From: Nonomuraea muscovyensis
Lineage (GTDB): Bacteria > Actinomycetota > Actinomycetes > Streptosporangiales > Streptosporangiaceae
Length of the DNA: 64,000 nt
Assembly (NCBI RefSeq): GCF_014207745.1
Contig: NZ_JACHJB010000003.1
Coordinates: 1,054,001 to 1,118,000, forward strand
Reading direction: 5' to 3'
Below are positions 44,742 to 53,086 of the stretch, piece after piece (position 1 is the stretch's first letter; every line of letters starts with the position of its first letter). Under the pieces are notes generated by a model. That model had not been told where the DNA came from, did not search any database, and saw nothing but the letters and a program-made list of their open reading frames with translations. The position numbers and the translations under genes were made by a program.

Positions 44742-45251
44742 ATGGCCGTGACGCAGCAGATGGCCCGGATTCCTGGGCAGTTGTTGGACTCCTGCCGGAC
44801 GTCGGTCGATGAGCTGGACCGGTTGTGCTCCTTCGAGATGGCTCCTCCAGAGGATCACCTTGATCTGGACTGGACGCCCGGGCCGTTGCTGCGCATTGGC
44901 GAGCTGGTCTGTGCCGGCCCTGGCGTCGTGGCCGCGTTCCGGCGTGCGCTGGCCGGGGATGGCGAGGTGAATCCGGCGTACCGGAACCACCCCCAGACCG
45001 TGTGGGAGCATCCGGTCGCAGCTCTGGACCCCGATGCCGTCGCGGTGGTGGCGCCGCTGCTGCATCGGATGGGGTCGGTGATGCCGGCCGCCCTCGCATC
45101 GTCCGACGGGGAGATCACGGCCGTGCTCCGCGAGCTGTTTCCGGATGTGGACCTCTCTCGGGAGTACATGGTCCGGCACCTCACCGCGTTGCTCGGCTTC
45201 TACGACGGGGCCGCGGAGCGCGGGCTGGCCGTCGTCCTGTGGTGGGACTGA
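44742..45251 (+). CDS. DUF1877 family protein
   Basis: The 169-residue protein resembles DUF1877/YfbM: LDLDWTPGPLLRIGELV replaces the usual DIDKAWHGIHYLL, and ALDPDAVAVVAPLLHRM, REYMVRHLTALLGFYDGAAE with GLAVVLWWD at the end match the family course. ATG at 44742 is used; the frame is open upstream but there loses protein character. Function unknown. Confidence 0.8.
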   Translation: MAVTQQMARIPGQLLDSCRTSVDELDRLCSFEMAPPEDHLDLDWTPGPLLRIGELVCAGPGVVAAFRRALAGDGEVNPAYRNHPQTVWEHPVAALDPDAVAVVAPLLHRMGSVMPAALASSDGEITAVLRELFPDVDLSREYMVRHLTALLGFYDGAAERGLAVVLWWD

Positions 45252-45357
45252 TCGCATTCCTCGGATGAGGAGCACTCGGTCGCCGGGATGAGACTCCTCA
45301 CGGGACGAGCACCGGGAGCAGGGCGAATCTCCCCTCGGTGAGCATGGGCTGCGAGCC

Positions 45358-45413
45358 CAGGGTGAACGACACAGGAACGGGCGGGTATCCAGTCTCAGGA
45401 GGTCCCGCCCGTT
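45358..45413 (+). repeat. Dispersed hairpin repeat, copy 2
   Basis: Stem AACGGGCGGG / CCCGCCCGTT (45376-45385, 45404-45413) with the inner CCAGTCTCA matches the unit at 26724-26779, as do the bases to its left. It lies between the DUF1877 gene and the next gene and could act as a terminator. Confidence 0.65.
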
Positions 45414-45484
45414 GTCGTCGGTGCTCGCTGCTTGCGGGCCGGTGTGATGCTCGTTGTGTCGGTCGGCGCTGCGAACATGGCGCA

Positions 45485-46075
45485 ATGTTCCCGACCCCTG
45501 ACACGTACGCCTGGCTTTCCGACGCGGCGGACGGCGGCTGTTTCACCTACGTCCGCGGCCTGACGCCCGAGGAGGTGGTGGTCCGGCTCGGTGGCCGTCC
45601 GGCGGACTTCACCCCGATGACGTACCGCGAACTTGACCGCATGTCCTCCGATGAGCCCGGCGCGTTCCTCGGCGTCACGGCCATCGGCGACTGGGCGTTC
45701 GTCGTCGAGCCCGACTGGCACTGCATCTCCGAAGAACTGATCATGCCGCTGTCGGCGGGCACCCGCGTCGTCTCCCACTACGTCCTCAGCATCAAGGGCC
45801 TGGACCACTTCTTCTGGGTCGAGGACCGCAAACTTCGGTTCTGCTTCATCGCCCAGGAGGGGTACGCGGAGGAGATCCCGGACGAGCTCGTGGAGACCAT
45901 GAATCTGATCGACTCCACCTACCCTCCTTTCACCGATCCCAGCAAAGGGCCGATGTTCCTCCTGACCGAGCGTCTCACCGGGATCACGCTGACGCCGCGC
46001 TTGCTGGAGGAGTCCACCTACCTGTGGGGCACCGTTCCCGAGCCCAAGTCCTGGATGTTTCCCACCCCGTGGTGA
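45485..46075 (+). CDS. Hypothetical protein, DUF6461-like
   Basis: The 196-residue protein contains GGCFTYVRGLTPEEVVVRLG, WAFVVEPDWHCISEELIMPL and LSIKGLDHFFWVEDRKLRFC, a pattern seen in actinomycete DUF6461 proteins, whose function is unknown. The ATG at 45485 lies about 70 bases after the hairpin repeat; no strong ribosome-binding site is visible. Confidence 0.75.
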   Translation: MFPTPDTYAWLSDAADGGCFTYVRGLTPEEVVVRLGGRPADFTPMTYRELDRMSSDEPGAFLGVTAIGDWAFVVEPDWHCISEELIMPLSAGTRVVSHYVLSIKGLDHFFWVEDRKLRFCFIAQEGYAEEIPDELVETMNLIDSTYPPFTDPSKGPMFLLTERLTGITLTPRLLEESTYLWGTVPEPKSWMFPTPW

Positions 46076-46147
46076 GCCGGATCCGCCGTTCCCCGCCAGG
46101 CATCAGAACCCGGCCCCACCGCCACCGGCCTGCTCCTGGACGGTGAG

Positions 46148-46265
46148 ATGACGAGGCCGCGGCTCGGCACGCGGGCCGGCATCGCCGACGTCGTGGCCTT
46201 CCTCGTCTCCCCGGCCGGCCACTGGGTCGACGGCCAGGTCGTCGGCTGTCAGGGGCCGGCCGGCC
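46148..46265 (+). pseudogene. Short-chain dehydrogenase, C-terminal remnant
   Basis: RAGIADVVAFLVSPAGHWVD with GQVVGCQG is the usual C-terminal part of SDR enzymes. The Rossmann start and catalytic Tyr-Lys are missing. Confidence 0.6.
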
Positions 46266-46491
46266 AGATCTTCGACCCGCCCCGGTCGTCGATCGTCGTG
46301 ATCGTGCGCAGCCTGCGATCCGCGTCCGCGCGCAACGCGAACCAGCGGTGCCCGAGCCCTGCCACCGGGACGAGCGTCACCTCGCTGCAGCTCCCGTCCC
46401 GCCAGGTGTAGACGATGCGCCGGATGTCCGGGGTGACGCGGCCGAGGACCACCCGGGAGGGGTGCGGGTCCTTCGGCAGGTCGTAGGCCAC
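46249..46491 (-). CDS. Short hypothetical protein or fragment (80 aa)
   Basis: The product (YDLPKDPHPSRVVLGRVTPD, IRRIVYTWRDGSCSEVTLVP, WFALRADADRR) looks like the end of a secreted or regulatory beta-rich protein. GTG at 46491 has no clear ribosome-binding site, so it may be a fragment with a lost N-terminus. Confidence 0.4.
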   Translation of the reverse strand: MAYDLPKDPHPSRVVLGRVTPDIRRIVYTWRDGSCSEVTLVPVAGLGHRWFALRADADRRLRTITTIDDRGGSKIWPAGP

Positions 46492-46622
46492 GAACGTCCC
46501 CGTGGGGCCTGATACGCGATCTACTCACCGCGACCTCGCCCATGACCGGGTCGGGGCCCTAATCCGGCTCAGAACGGCGATACCCCCTGGGAGGAGCTCC
46601 AGCGCCAGGGGTGTGCGAGGTG

Positions 46623-47492
46623 ATGACCATGACAGGGCCGATCGTCGTCGGGTTCGACGGATCAGAGTCCTCGCTGCGGGCCGTGGGCTGGGCCGGGCAG
46701 GAGGCCGCGCTCCGTGGCGCCCCGCTGCGCATCGTGCATGCCATGGCACGGTGGACGCCTGACGCGCTGCTCGTGCCCGAGCCGGCCGGCTGGGAGGTCG
46801 AGGCGGAGGCCGCCGCCCGCGAGCAGCTTGAGCAGGTGGCGAGCCAGGCGCGGACCGACAGGCCTGGGGTGCCGGTCACCACGGAGGTCGTGCCCAGCGG
46901 GGCGGCGGAAGGGCTCCTCCAGGCAGCAGAGGGGGCTCAGCTGCTCGTGGTCGGCAACCGGGGGCACGGCGGATTCGCCGAACTGCTGCTCGGCTCGGTG
47001 AGCCGCCGTGTCGCCGCCAGGGCGACCTGCCCGGTGGCCGTCGTCCGGCAGCCCCTCGGCGCCGACCTCGGCGTGGTCGTCGTGGGCGTGACCGGGCTGC
47101 CCGGCCAGGAAGCCCTCCTGGACTTCGCCTTCCGCGAGGCGGCGCTACGGGATGTCGTCCTTCGGGCCGTGCACGCCTGGACGCACCCCGGCACCGTGAC
47201 GCCCTGGGTGGTGGAGCCGGTGGTCCACGACGTCGAGGCCGTGGGGCAGGACGAAGCGCTGCTGCTGGCACAGGCCCTCGCCGGGTGGCGGGAGAAGTTC
47301 CCCGACGTCGAGGTCGTCCAGCGGGTGGTGCACAAGCAGCCGGCCGAGGCCCTGGTCGACGCGTCGGAGGAGGCCGACCTCGTCGTCGTGGGAGCCTCGC
47401 ACCGCATGGCACGCGCGTTGCCCGGGTTGGGCGGGACGGCTCATGCCGTTCTCCACCATGCGCGAGCGCCCGTCATCGTGGTCCGCCGCTGA
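46623..47492 (+). CDS. Universal stress protein, two UspA domains
   Basis: The product (289 residues) has two tandem UspA domains. The first starts IVVGFDGSESSLRAVGWAG and ends VVGNRGHGGFAELLLGSVS, the ATP-binding GxxGx9G(S/T) motif. In the second, VVVGASHRMARALPGLGG is similar but less exact. Tandem UspA proteins accumulate under hypoxia or stationary phase. ATG at 46623 (or 46629) starts it. Confidence 0.92.
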   Translation: MTMTGPIVVGFDGSESSLRAVGWAGQEAALRGAPLRIVHAMARWTPDALLVPEPAGWEVEAEAAAREQLEQVASQARTDRPGVPVTTEVVPSGAAEGLLQAAEGAQLLVVGNRGHGGFAELLLGSVSRRVAARATCPVAVVRQPLGADLGVVVVGVTGLPGQEALLDFAFREAALRDVVLRAVHAWTHPGTVTPWVVEPVVHDVEAVGQDEALLLAQALAGWREKFPDVEVVQRVVHKQPAEALVDASEEADLVVVGASHRMARALPGLGGTAHAVLHHARAPVIVVRR

Positions 47493-47511
47493 CCGTCGGC
47501 CACGGGGTCGG

Positions 47512-48063
47512 CTACCGCAACGCCGCCGCGCCGAACGAGACGCTGAAGCGCTTGCACCAGATCGTCACGCTGGTCAGCGTGCCGAGGTCGGCGTCGGCCG
47601 GGATGGCGTAGTTGGCGTTGCCCCTGTTGCCCTTCAGGTGGCCGAGTTCGAGGTGGCGTCCGTCGTCGAGGTTGAACCAGCTCTTCGTGACCGGCTGGTC
47701 GCTCAGCCAGACCCGCAGGTCGGGACCGTCCGACGTCTTCAGGTTCTCCACGCGGAGCACGCGGGTCCCGTCCGGGAGCTTCAGCACCCTCGCCGTGCCC
47801 GTGGTCGCGTGCTCGTGCGTGACGAACGCCCCCGTGGCGAGTTCCTCCACCCCCTGGGAGGACGCGCTCGCCGATGGCGCGGGCGGGGTGGCCGTGCCGG
47901 CTCGCGGCCGAACGTCCGGAGCCGACGAGACCGTGGGCAACGCCTCGTCCACTGTCACGGTCGTGAACAGCCGCCAGGGCTGGAACAGGTACATCGCGAC
48001 GGCGAACGCCAACGCGGCCAAGCCGGCGGCGGTCAACACGACGGGGTGCCTGAGAAACTTCAT
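47512..48063 (-). CDS. Membrane-anchored DM13-domain protein
   Basis: The 183-residue protein has an N-terminal membrane helix (VVLTAAGLAALAFAVAMYLF), a Pro/Ser/Ala linker and an extracytoplasmic DM13 domain (RVLRVENLKTSDGPDLRVWL, GNRGNANYAIPADADL, VTIWCKRFSVSFGAAAL) with its conserved single Cys. DM13 domains are proposed to take part in electron transfer or redox. It converges with the UspA gene. Confidence 0.88.
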   Translation of the reverse strand: MKFLRHPVVLTAAGLAALAFAVAMYLFQPWRLFTTVTVDEALPTVSSAPDVRPRAGTATPPAPSASASSQGVEELATGAFVTHEHATTGTARVLKLPDGTRVLRVENLKTSDGPDLRVWLSDQPVTKSWFNLDDGRHLELGHLKGNRGNANYAIPADADLGTLTSVTIWCKRFSVSFGAAALR

Positions 48064-48259
48064 GCCTCAAGGCGACCACAGAAACCGGTGGCCGGACCTT
48101 ACACAGCGGTTACGGCGTCGGCGGGAAGACGCGCGCCACCGGCGGCGATTTCCCGTTCCTGTTGGGCGCGGCGTTGTGGGGCAGAAATGAGGGTGACCCC
48201 CGTGGCCTGCCGGACGGACCGGGCAGGGCCGGACGAACTGTTCGGGAAGGAGGCTCGTG

Positions 48260-48913
48260 ATGGGCCTGGGGAAGCTGCTGCACGACCACGCCCGGCAGGG
48301 GCACGCCGAGGGCACGATCAACCACCCCCGCGCCTACGACGTCCTCGCGTCGATCGGGTTCGCCGGGCGGCGGCGGGAGGTGTTCACGCGGCTGGCCGCG
48401 CTGTCCGGGGCACGGCCGGGGGACAGGGCGCTCGACGTGGGCTGCGGCACCGGCTACCTGACCCGCGTGCTCGCCCCGCTCATCGGCTCGGCCGGGCGGG
48501 TGGTGGGCGTCGACCCGTCTCCGTCGATGGTCGAGTACGCCCGCCGGCGGGCACCGGAGAACTGCTCGTACGTCGTCGGGGAGGGGCAGGCGCTGGACCT
48601 GCCCGACCGGTCGTTCGACGTGGTGGTGACGAGCCTGGCCGTGCACCACATGCCCGAGGCGGAGCGCGGGGCCGCCGTGCGGGAGATGTTCCGCGTCCTG
48701 CGCCCCGGCGGCCGGTTGCTGGTCGCGGAGTTCCGGCGGCCCGCCAACCGCCTGCTCGCCGGGCTGCTGAGCCTGGTGGGCGGCGCCGCCCACCGGCACA
48801 GCCCGCGTGACCTGCTCGGCGAGCTGATCCCGCGGGCCGGGTTCCATGTCGAGGGCGAGGGCGACCTGCCGCCTCTGCTGTTCTACGTACGCGCCGTCCG
48901 GCCCCGCGCGTGA
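48260..48913 (+). CDS. SAM-dependent methyltransferase (class I)
   Basis: The 217-residue product has motif I ALDVGCGTGYLTRVLAP, motif II VVGVDPSPSMVEYARRRAP and motif III LRPGGRLLVAEFRRP, an UbiE/Methyltransf_11 pattern. The substrate is unknown. GGAGG stands before ATG 48260. Confidence 0.9.
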   Translation: MGLGKLLHDHARQGHAEGTINHPRAYDVLASIGFAGRRREVFTRLAALSGARPGDRALDVGCGTGYLTRVLAPLIGSAGRVVGVDPSPSMVEYARRRAPENCSYVVGEGQALDLPDRSFDVVVTSLAVHHMPEAERGAAVREMFRVLRPGGRLLVAEFRRPANRLLAGLLSLVGGAAHRHSPRDLLGELIPRAGFHVEGEGDLPPLLFYVRAVRPRA

Positions 48914-48999
48914 CGGCCCCGGACGGCCGGCGGGGTGTGAAAGGGCGCGGTGGTGGTAGCCCTCCACGTGGAGCGCACAGCGAACCCCAGGGGGAGATC

Positions 49000-49302
49000 A
49001 TGGCCGAGCGCCTCGCGGACGCCGACGTCGACACCGCACTGGAGGCTCTGGAAGCGTGGAGCAGGGAGGGTGACGCGCTGGTCAAGAACGTGCGCATCAC
49101 CCGCGACAGCTACGGCTGGCTGAGCGAGGCGGTGATGAACGAGGCGAACGCGCTCGACCACCATCCCGAGATCGAGCGCACCGGCGACGGCATCAGGTTC
49201 CGGCTGACCACGCACAGCGCGGGCGGGGTGACGGCCAAGGACGTCGAGCTGGCCGCCCGTATCGACCGCGTCCTCAGCGGCGCTGCCCGCGACCGAGGCT
49301 GA
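49000..49302 (+). CDS. Pterin-4a-carbinolamine dehydratase-like protein
   Basis: The 100-residue protein has the PCD/DCoH fold signature: VRITRDSYGWLSEAVMNEAN, then ALDHHPEIERTGDGIRFRLT with the active-site His pair, and THSAGGVTAKDVELAARID. PCD recycles the pterin cofactor of aromatic hydroxylases. ATG at 49000 follows GGGGGAGA; the longer frame from 48910 is not needed. Confidence 0.9.
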   Translation: MAERLADADVDTALEALEAWSREGDALVKNVRITRDSYGWLSEAVMNEANALDHHPEIERTGDGIRFRLTTHSAGGVTAKDVELAARIDRVLSGAARDRG

Positions 49303-49335
49303 CCGGGCAGCCGGCCGGCTGCCGCGGATCGGCGG

Positions 49336-49671
49336 TTACGGGCGGTCGGCCGGGACCTCAAGCTCGCCGAGCAGCGACCAGTCCTGCTGCGGCACGCTCG
49401 CGTTCACGATGCGCGGCGTCTCCGCCAGGTACGGCGGGAGCGTCCGCTGAGCCTGGCGGAAGTGCTCGGACCGGACGTGGGCGGCCCCCGCCTCGTCGTC
49501 GCGGAACGCCTCCACCAGCACGTACTCGGTCGGGTCGGCCAGGCTGCGCGACCAGTCGAACCACAGGCAGCCGGGCTCGGCGCGGGTCGCGGCGGTGAAC
49601 TCCTCGGAGATCTCGGGCCAGCGGTCGGCGTGCTCGGGCAGGACGCGGAACTTCGCGGCAATGAAGATCAT
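49336..49671 (-). CDS. Antibiotic biosynthesis monooxygenase-domain protein
   Basis: The 111-residue product shows the ABM ferredoxin-like fold: FIAAKFRVLPEHADRWPEIS, TRAEPGCLWFDWSRSLADPT, YVLVEAFRDDEAGAAHVRSE. Such small proteins handle quinones or act as heme-degrading or quinol monooxygenases. The start at 49671 is chosen since the longer frame has no family features. Confidence 0.88.
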   Translation of the reverse strand: MIFIAAKFRVLPEHADRWPEISEEFTAATRAEPGCLWFDWSRSLADPTEYVLVEAFRDDEAGAAHVRSEHFRQAQRTLPPYLAETPRIVNASVPQQDWSLLGELEVPADRP

Positions 49672-49748
49672 CGGTGTCGGTGCTCCTCGGCGGGCGTGCA
49701 GGACGGGCGGCCAGTCCGAGGCTAACGCAGGCGCCGTGCCGGACGTGG

Positions 49749-50567
49749 TCAGGCGGGCCGGTCGAGGCAGCCGGCGGCCGGGCCGCACAGGCAGCACCGC
49801 TCGAAGTCGAACCGCTCAGCCGAGGCCCGCGCCCAGACGCGGGCGCTCGTGACGTTGGACGACGGATCCACCAGCCTGGCCACCACCAGCGCCACCACGG
49901 CCCGCGCGCCCGCTCGGAACAGGGCGGAGGCGGCGCTCTGCACCCGCGCGCCGGAGACGAACAGGTCGTCCACCAGCAGCACGCGCGCGCCGCCGACCCC
50001 GCCGATGACGTGGAAGGCCCGATCGTCGGACTCCCGCCCGGCCAGGCGGGCCAGGGCGCTCTCGCTGTCGCCGGGCAGCAGGACGGGCCGGTGCAGGCGC
50101 ATCAGGTCGCGCACCATGCCGACGACGCGGAGCATGGGGTGGAACGCCTCGACGGGCCGGTCCGTCCGGGTGACGGGAACCGTGGTGACCAGCGTGAACT
50201 CGCCTCCGGCAGCCCGCGTCAGGCAGGCGCGGTGGGCGCGGTGGAACCGGGCGAGCGTGGCGGCGAGGAACGTGGACCGGTCCGGGCCGCCCGACGGGGA
50301 CACCGGGCCCCGGTGACGGGCGACGATGTCGTACAGCTGGGTGCCGTCGCCCCGCCGCGCGCACAGCGAGACCGGCACCACGTGCGGCGTGTGCCGGAAG
50401 ACCCCGCCCGTGGTGCGGCGGCAGCTCGCGCACATCTCGTACGGCGCCTTGAGCGCGCGGCGTTCGTTCGGCCCCGAGTGGCAGACGCGGCAGACGCCGG
50501 GACCCGCCGCCGGAACGTTCCGGAACACGGGAAGGTACGGCTGGGTGACCGCGGATGCGTCACCCAT
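49749..50567 (-). CDS. Phosphoribosyltransferase-domain protein, ComF-like
   Basis: The 272-residue protein has an N-terminal zinc-ribbon (CRVCH and CASCRRTT) and a PRPP-binding motif RVLLVDDLFVSGARVQSAAS. A C-terminal CCLCGPAAGC adds more Cys. This architecture resembles ComF-type phosphoribosyltransferases, which are linked to DNA uptake in other bacteria; the actual substrate is unknown. Confidence 0.82.
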   Translation of the reverse strand: MGDASAVTQPYLPVFRNVPAAGPGVCRVCHSGPNERRALKAPYEMCASCRRTTGGVFRHTPHVVPVSLCARRGDGTQLYDIVARHRGPVSPSGGPDRSTFLAATLARFHRAHRACLTRAAGGEFTLVTTVPVTRTDRPVEAFHPMLRVVGMVRDLMRLHRPVLLPGDSESALARLAGRESDDRAFHVIGGVGGARVLLVDDLFVSGARVQSAASALFRAGARAVVALVVARLVDPSSNVTSARVWARASAERFDFERCCLCGPAAGCLDRPA

Positions 50568-50771
50568 GGTCAGAAGGTGGTCGGTTGCCGGGTCACATCT
50601 AACAGATTGACAGCCGTGCCCGACAGGTCGTCAATATCCTGAACGACAGTGACCCCTCCCCGGAGGGGCCGGCCGGCGTAGCCGTCCGGCCGCCCGCAGC
50701 GCCACAGGACGCCGCGTGCGAGGCTGCCCGTGCACGGTGATCGGCCGCCGGTGCCCGCGGCGACCGGAGGA

Positions 50772-51386
50772 TCAGTCGCCGGCGGGCTGCCGCAGACCGT
50801 CGAAGGCGATCTTGCAGACGGCGTCCGCGAGGGCGTCGGCGCCCATGCCGCCACGCGGCCGGTACCACTCCGTCAGGGAGTTGACCAGCCCGAACAGCAG
50901 CCGGGCGGTCACCGCCGGGTCCACGTCGGGGCGGATGTCGCCCTCGGCCTCCGCCTGCAGCACCAGCTCCGTCACCAGGCGGTCGAACTCGCGGCGCCTG
51001 GCCAGGGCCGCCCGCTCGGCCTTGGTGTTGCCGCGCACGCGCAGCAGCAGCGTGACGAACGGCAGCCGGTCGACCAGCACGTGCACGCTGCGCCGGACCA
51101 GGAACTCCAGCCGGTCGATGGCTTTGCCGCTCATGACGGTCGTCTCGGCGGCCGCCTCGAACAGCCCGTCGAGCGCCCGGTCCACCGCGATGCGCAGCAA
51201 CTCGTCCTTGCTCGCCACGTGGTGGTAGATCGCCGACTTGGTGATGCCGAGCTTGCGGGAGAGGTCCTCCATGCTGGTGGCCTCGTAGCCACGCTCGTTG
51301 AACACCTTGACCGCGACGGACAGCAGCGACTCGAGGTCGTAGCCGGGGCGCCCGCGCCGGGCGGGAGTGGTTCGGGTGGGTGGCAC
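50772..51386 (-). CDS. paaR: TetR-type repressor of phenylacetate genes
   Basis: The 204-residue product starts with a TetR HTH (VAVKVFNERGYEATSMEDLS, LGITKSAIYHHVASKDELL) and a helical ligand domain. It is divergent from the paaF gene, with an inverted operator between them and a second one before paaA. Actinobacterial PaaR proteins bind phenylacetyl-CoA and release the DNA. GTG at 51386 is chosen; the frame continues upstream without support. Confidence 0.88.
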   Translation of the reverse strand: MPPTRTTPARRGRPGYDLESLLSVAVKVFNERGYEATSMEDLSRKLGITKSAIYHHVASKDELLRIAVDRALDGLFEAAAETTVMSGKAIDRLEFLVRRSVHVLVDRLPFVTLLLRVRGNTKAERAALARRREFDRLVTELVLQAEAEGDIRPDVDPAVTARLLFGLVNSLTEWYRPRGGMGADALADAVCKIAFDGLRQPAGD

Positions 51387-51433
51387 GCTACGAGTATCCC
51401 AGCGGACCTCAGAGGCCGGTACCGGCCTTGAAA

Positions 51434-51455
51434 ACTGACCGAATGGACGGTTAAT
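51434..51455. promoter_or_regulatory. PaaR operator 1
   Basis: ACTGACCGAATGGACGGT is centred on ACCG-N6-CGGT, the inverted pattern bound by TetR-type PaaR in other actinobacteria. It lies about 15 bases before the paaF start and 50 bases before the paaR start, so it can control both. Confidence 0.8.
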
Positions 51456-51465
51456 AATAGGAGGG

Positions 51466-52209
51466 ATGAGCGAGTTCGAGACGCTGCTCGTGGACGAGCG
51501 GCCGGACCGGTTGGCCGTGACTCTCAACCGTCCGCAGGCGCGCAACGCGATCAATCTGGCCATGGTCCGCGAGCTGCACGAGGTGTGCGGGGCGCTCGAA
51601 CGGCGGCCCCGCCTCCTGCTGCTCACCGGCGCTGACGGCGTCTTCGCCGCCGGGGCCGACATCGCCGAGCTGCTCGACCGCGGGCGCGACGAGGCGCTGC
51701 AGGGCATCAACAGCCGGCTGTTCGACCGGATCGCCCGGCTGCCGCTGCCGACCGTGGCGGCCGTGGACGGCTACGCGCTCGGCGGCGGCGCGGAGCTGGC
51801 CTACGCCTGCGACATCCGGCTGGCGACCCCCGAGGCCGTCTTCGGCAACCCCGAGCCGGCGCTCGGCATCATGGCGGCGGCCGGCGCCTGCTGGCGGCTC
51901 GCCGAGCTGGTGGGCGGGTCGGTCGCCAAGCAGGTGCTGCTCGGCGGCCGCAGGCTGACGGCCGCCGAGGCCGAGCGGTTCGGGCTGGTCGCCGAGGTGG
52001 TCCCCGGCCCGGAGCTGGCCGCGCACGCCCATGCCCTGCTCGACCGGATGGCGAAGTCCTCGCCGGCCGCGCTCCGGCTGACCAAGCTCGTGCTCGGCGC
52101 CCCGGGGGCGCACCCGGTGGCCGACGACCTGGCGCAGGCCGTGCTCCTGGAGAGCGCGGACAAGCGCGAGCGGATGACCGCGTTCCTGGAGCGGAGGAGG
52201 TCCTCGTGA
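51466..52209 (+). CDS. paaF: Enoyl-CoA hydratase/isomerase (PaaF-like)
   Basis: The 247-residue crotonase-fold protein has an oxyanion hole in AAGADIAELL and AVDGYALGGGAELAYACDIR, and the catalytic Glu context FGNPEPALGIM. In the pathway it hydrates 2,3-dehydroadipyl-CoA. Assignment as PaaF rather than PaaG rests on length and position; the isomerase PaaG is not seen elsewhere in the window. GGAGG precedes the ATG, and the stop overlaps paaH. Confidence 0.85.
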   Translation: MSEFETLLVDERPDRLAVTLNRPQARNAINLAMVRELHEVCGALERRPRLLLLTGADGVFAAGADIAELLDRGRDEALQGINSRLFDRIARLPLPTVAAVDGYALGGGAELAYACDIRLATPEAVFGNPEPALGIMAAAGACWRLAELVGGSVAKQVLLGGRRLTAAEAERFGLVAEVVPGPELAAHAHALLDRMAKSSPAALRLTKLVLGAPGAHPVADDLAQAVLLESADKRERMTAFLERRRSS

Positions 52210-53048
52210 CGGTGGCAGGGGTCATCGGCGGCGGCCGGATGGGGGCCGGCATCGCGCAGGTGCTCGCCGCGGCCGGAGCGGTCGTGACGGTGGTGGAGAG
52301 CGACGCGGACGCCGCCGGGCGCGCCCGCGAGCGCGTGGCGGCCGGCCTGCGCAAGGCGGCCGAACGCGGCGGGCTCGCCGACGACCCCGCCAAGGTGCTC
52401 GACCGGATCTCCTTCGTCACCCGCGTCGCCGGACTGCCCGCGGACGCCGAGCTGGTCGTGGAGGCCGTGCCCGAGACGGCCGGGCTGAAGGCCCGGGTGC
52501 TCGCGGCGGCCGAGGACGTCGTGGCCGGCACGGCCGTGCTGGCCAGCAACACCAGTTCCCTGCCGATCGGTGAGCTGGGCTCGGCGCTGCGCGTGCCCGG
52601 CCGGTTCGTCGGCATGCACTTTTTCAACCCTGTCCCCGCCTCCCTGCTGGTCGAGATCGTCGTCGGCCCCGAGACGTCCGAGGCGACCCGCGAGCGCGCG
52701 CTCGGCTGGGTCGCCCGGCTGGCCAAGACCCCGGTGGTGGTCAAGGACTCGCCCGGGTTCGCCACCAGCCGCCTCGGCGTGCTGCTCGGCCTGGAGGCGA
52801 TCCGCATGCTGGAGGAGGGGGTAGCCGACGCCGAGTCGATCGACCGGGCGATGGAGCTCGGCTACCGGCACCCGATGGGGCCGCTGCGCTCCACCGACCT
52901 GGTCGGCCTCGACGTGCGGCTGGCGATCGCCGAGCACCTGCACCGCACGCTCGGCGAGCGCTTCGCCCCGCCGCGGCTGCTGCGCGACAAGGTGGCCCGC
53001 GGCGAGCTGGGCCGCAAGAGCGGCCAGGGCTTCTACACCTGGCCCTGA
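52206..53048 (+). CDS. paaH: 3-hydroxyacyl-CoA dehydrogenase (PaaH-like)
   Basis: The 280-residue protein has an NAD-binding start VAGVIGGGRMGAGIAQVLA and the catalytic His context GMHFFNPVPASLLVEIV, with the C-terminal domain RLGVLLGLEAIRMLEEGVAD. It oxidises 3-hydroxyadipyl-CoA. It is the short, single-domain form. GTG at 52206 overlaps the paaF stop. Confidence 0.88.
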   Translation: MTVAGVIGGGRMGAGIAQVLAAAGAVVTVVESDADAAGRARERVAAGLRKAAERGGLADDPAKVLDRISFVTRVAGLPADAELVVEAVPETAGLKARVLAAAEDVVAGTAVLASNTSSLPIGELGSALRVPGRFVGMHFFNPVPASLLVEIVVGPETSEATRERALGWVARLAKTPVVVKDSPGFATSRLGVLLGLEAIRMLEEGVADAESIDRAMELGYRHPMGPLRSTDLVGLDVRLAIAEHLHRTLGERFAPPRLLRDKVARGELGRKSGQGFYTWP

Positions 53049-53086
53049 CCCGCTCGTTCCGAACCGAACCGACATGGAGGTCTGTC

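Noticed and set aside
46500-46622. Possible promoter or small RNA before the universal stress gene.
   Set aside because: No recognisable boxes or hairpin with U-run; nothing to support it.
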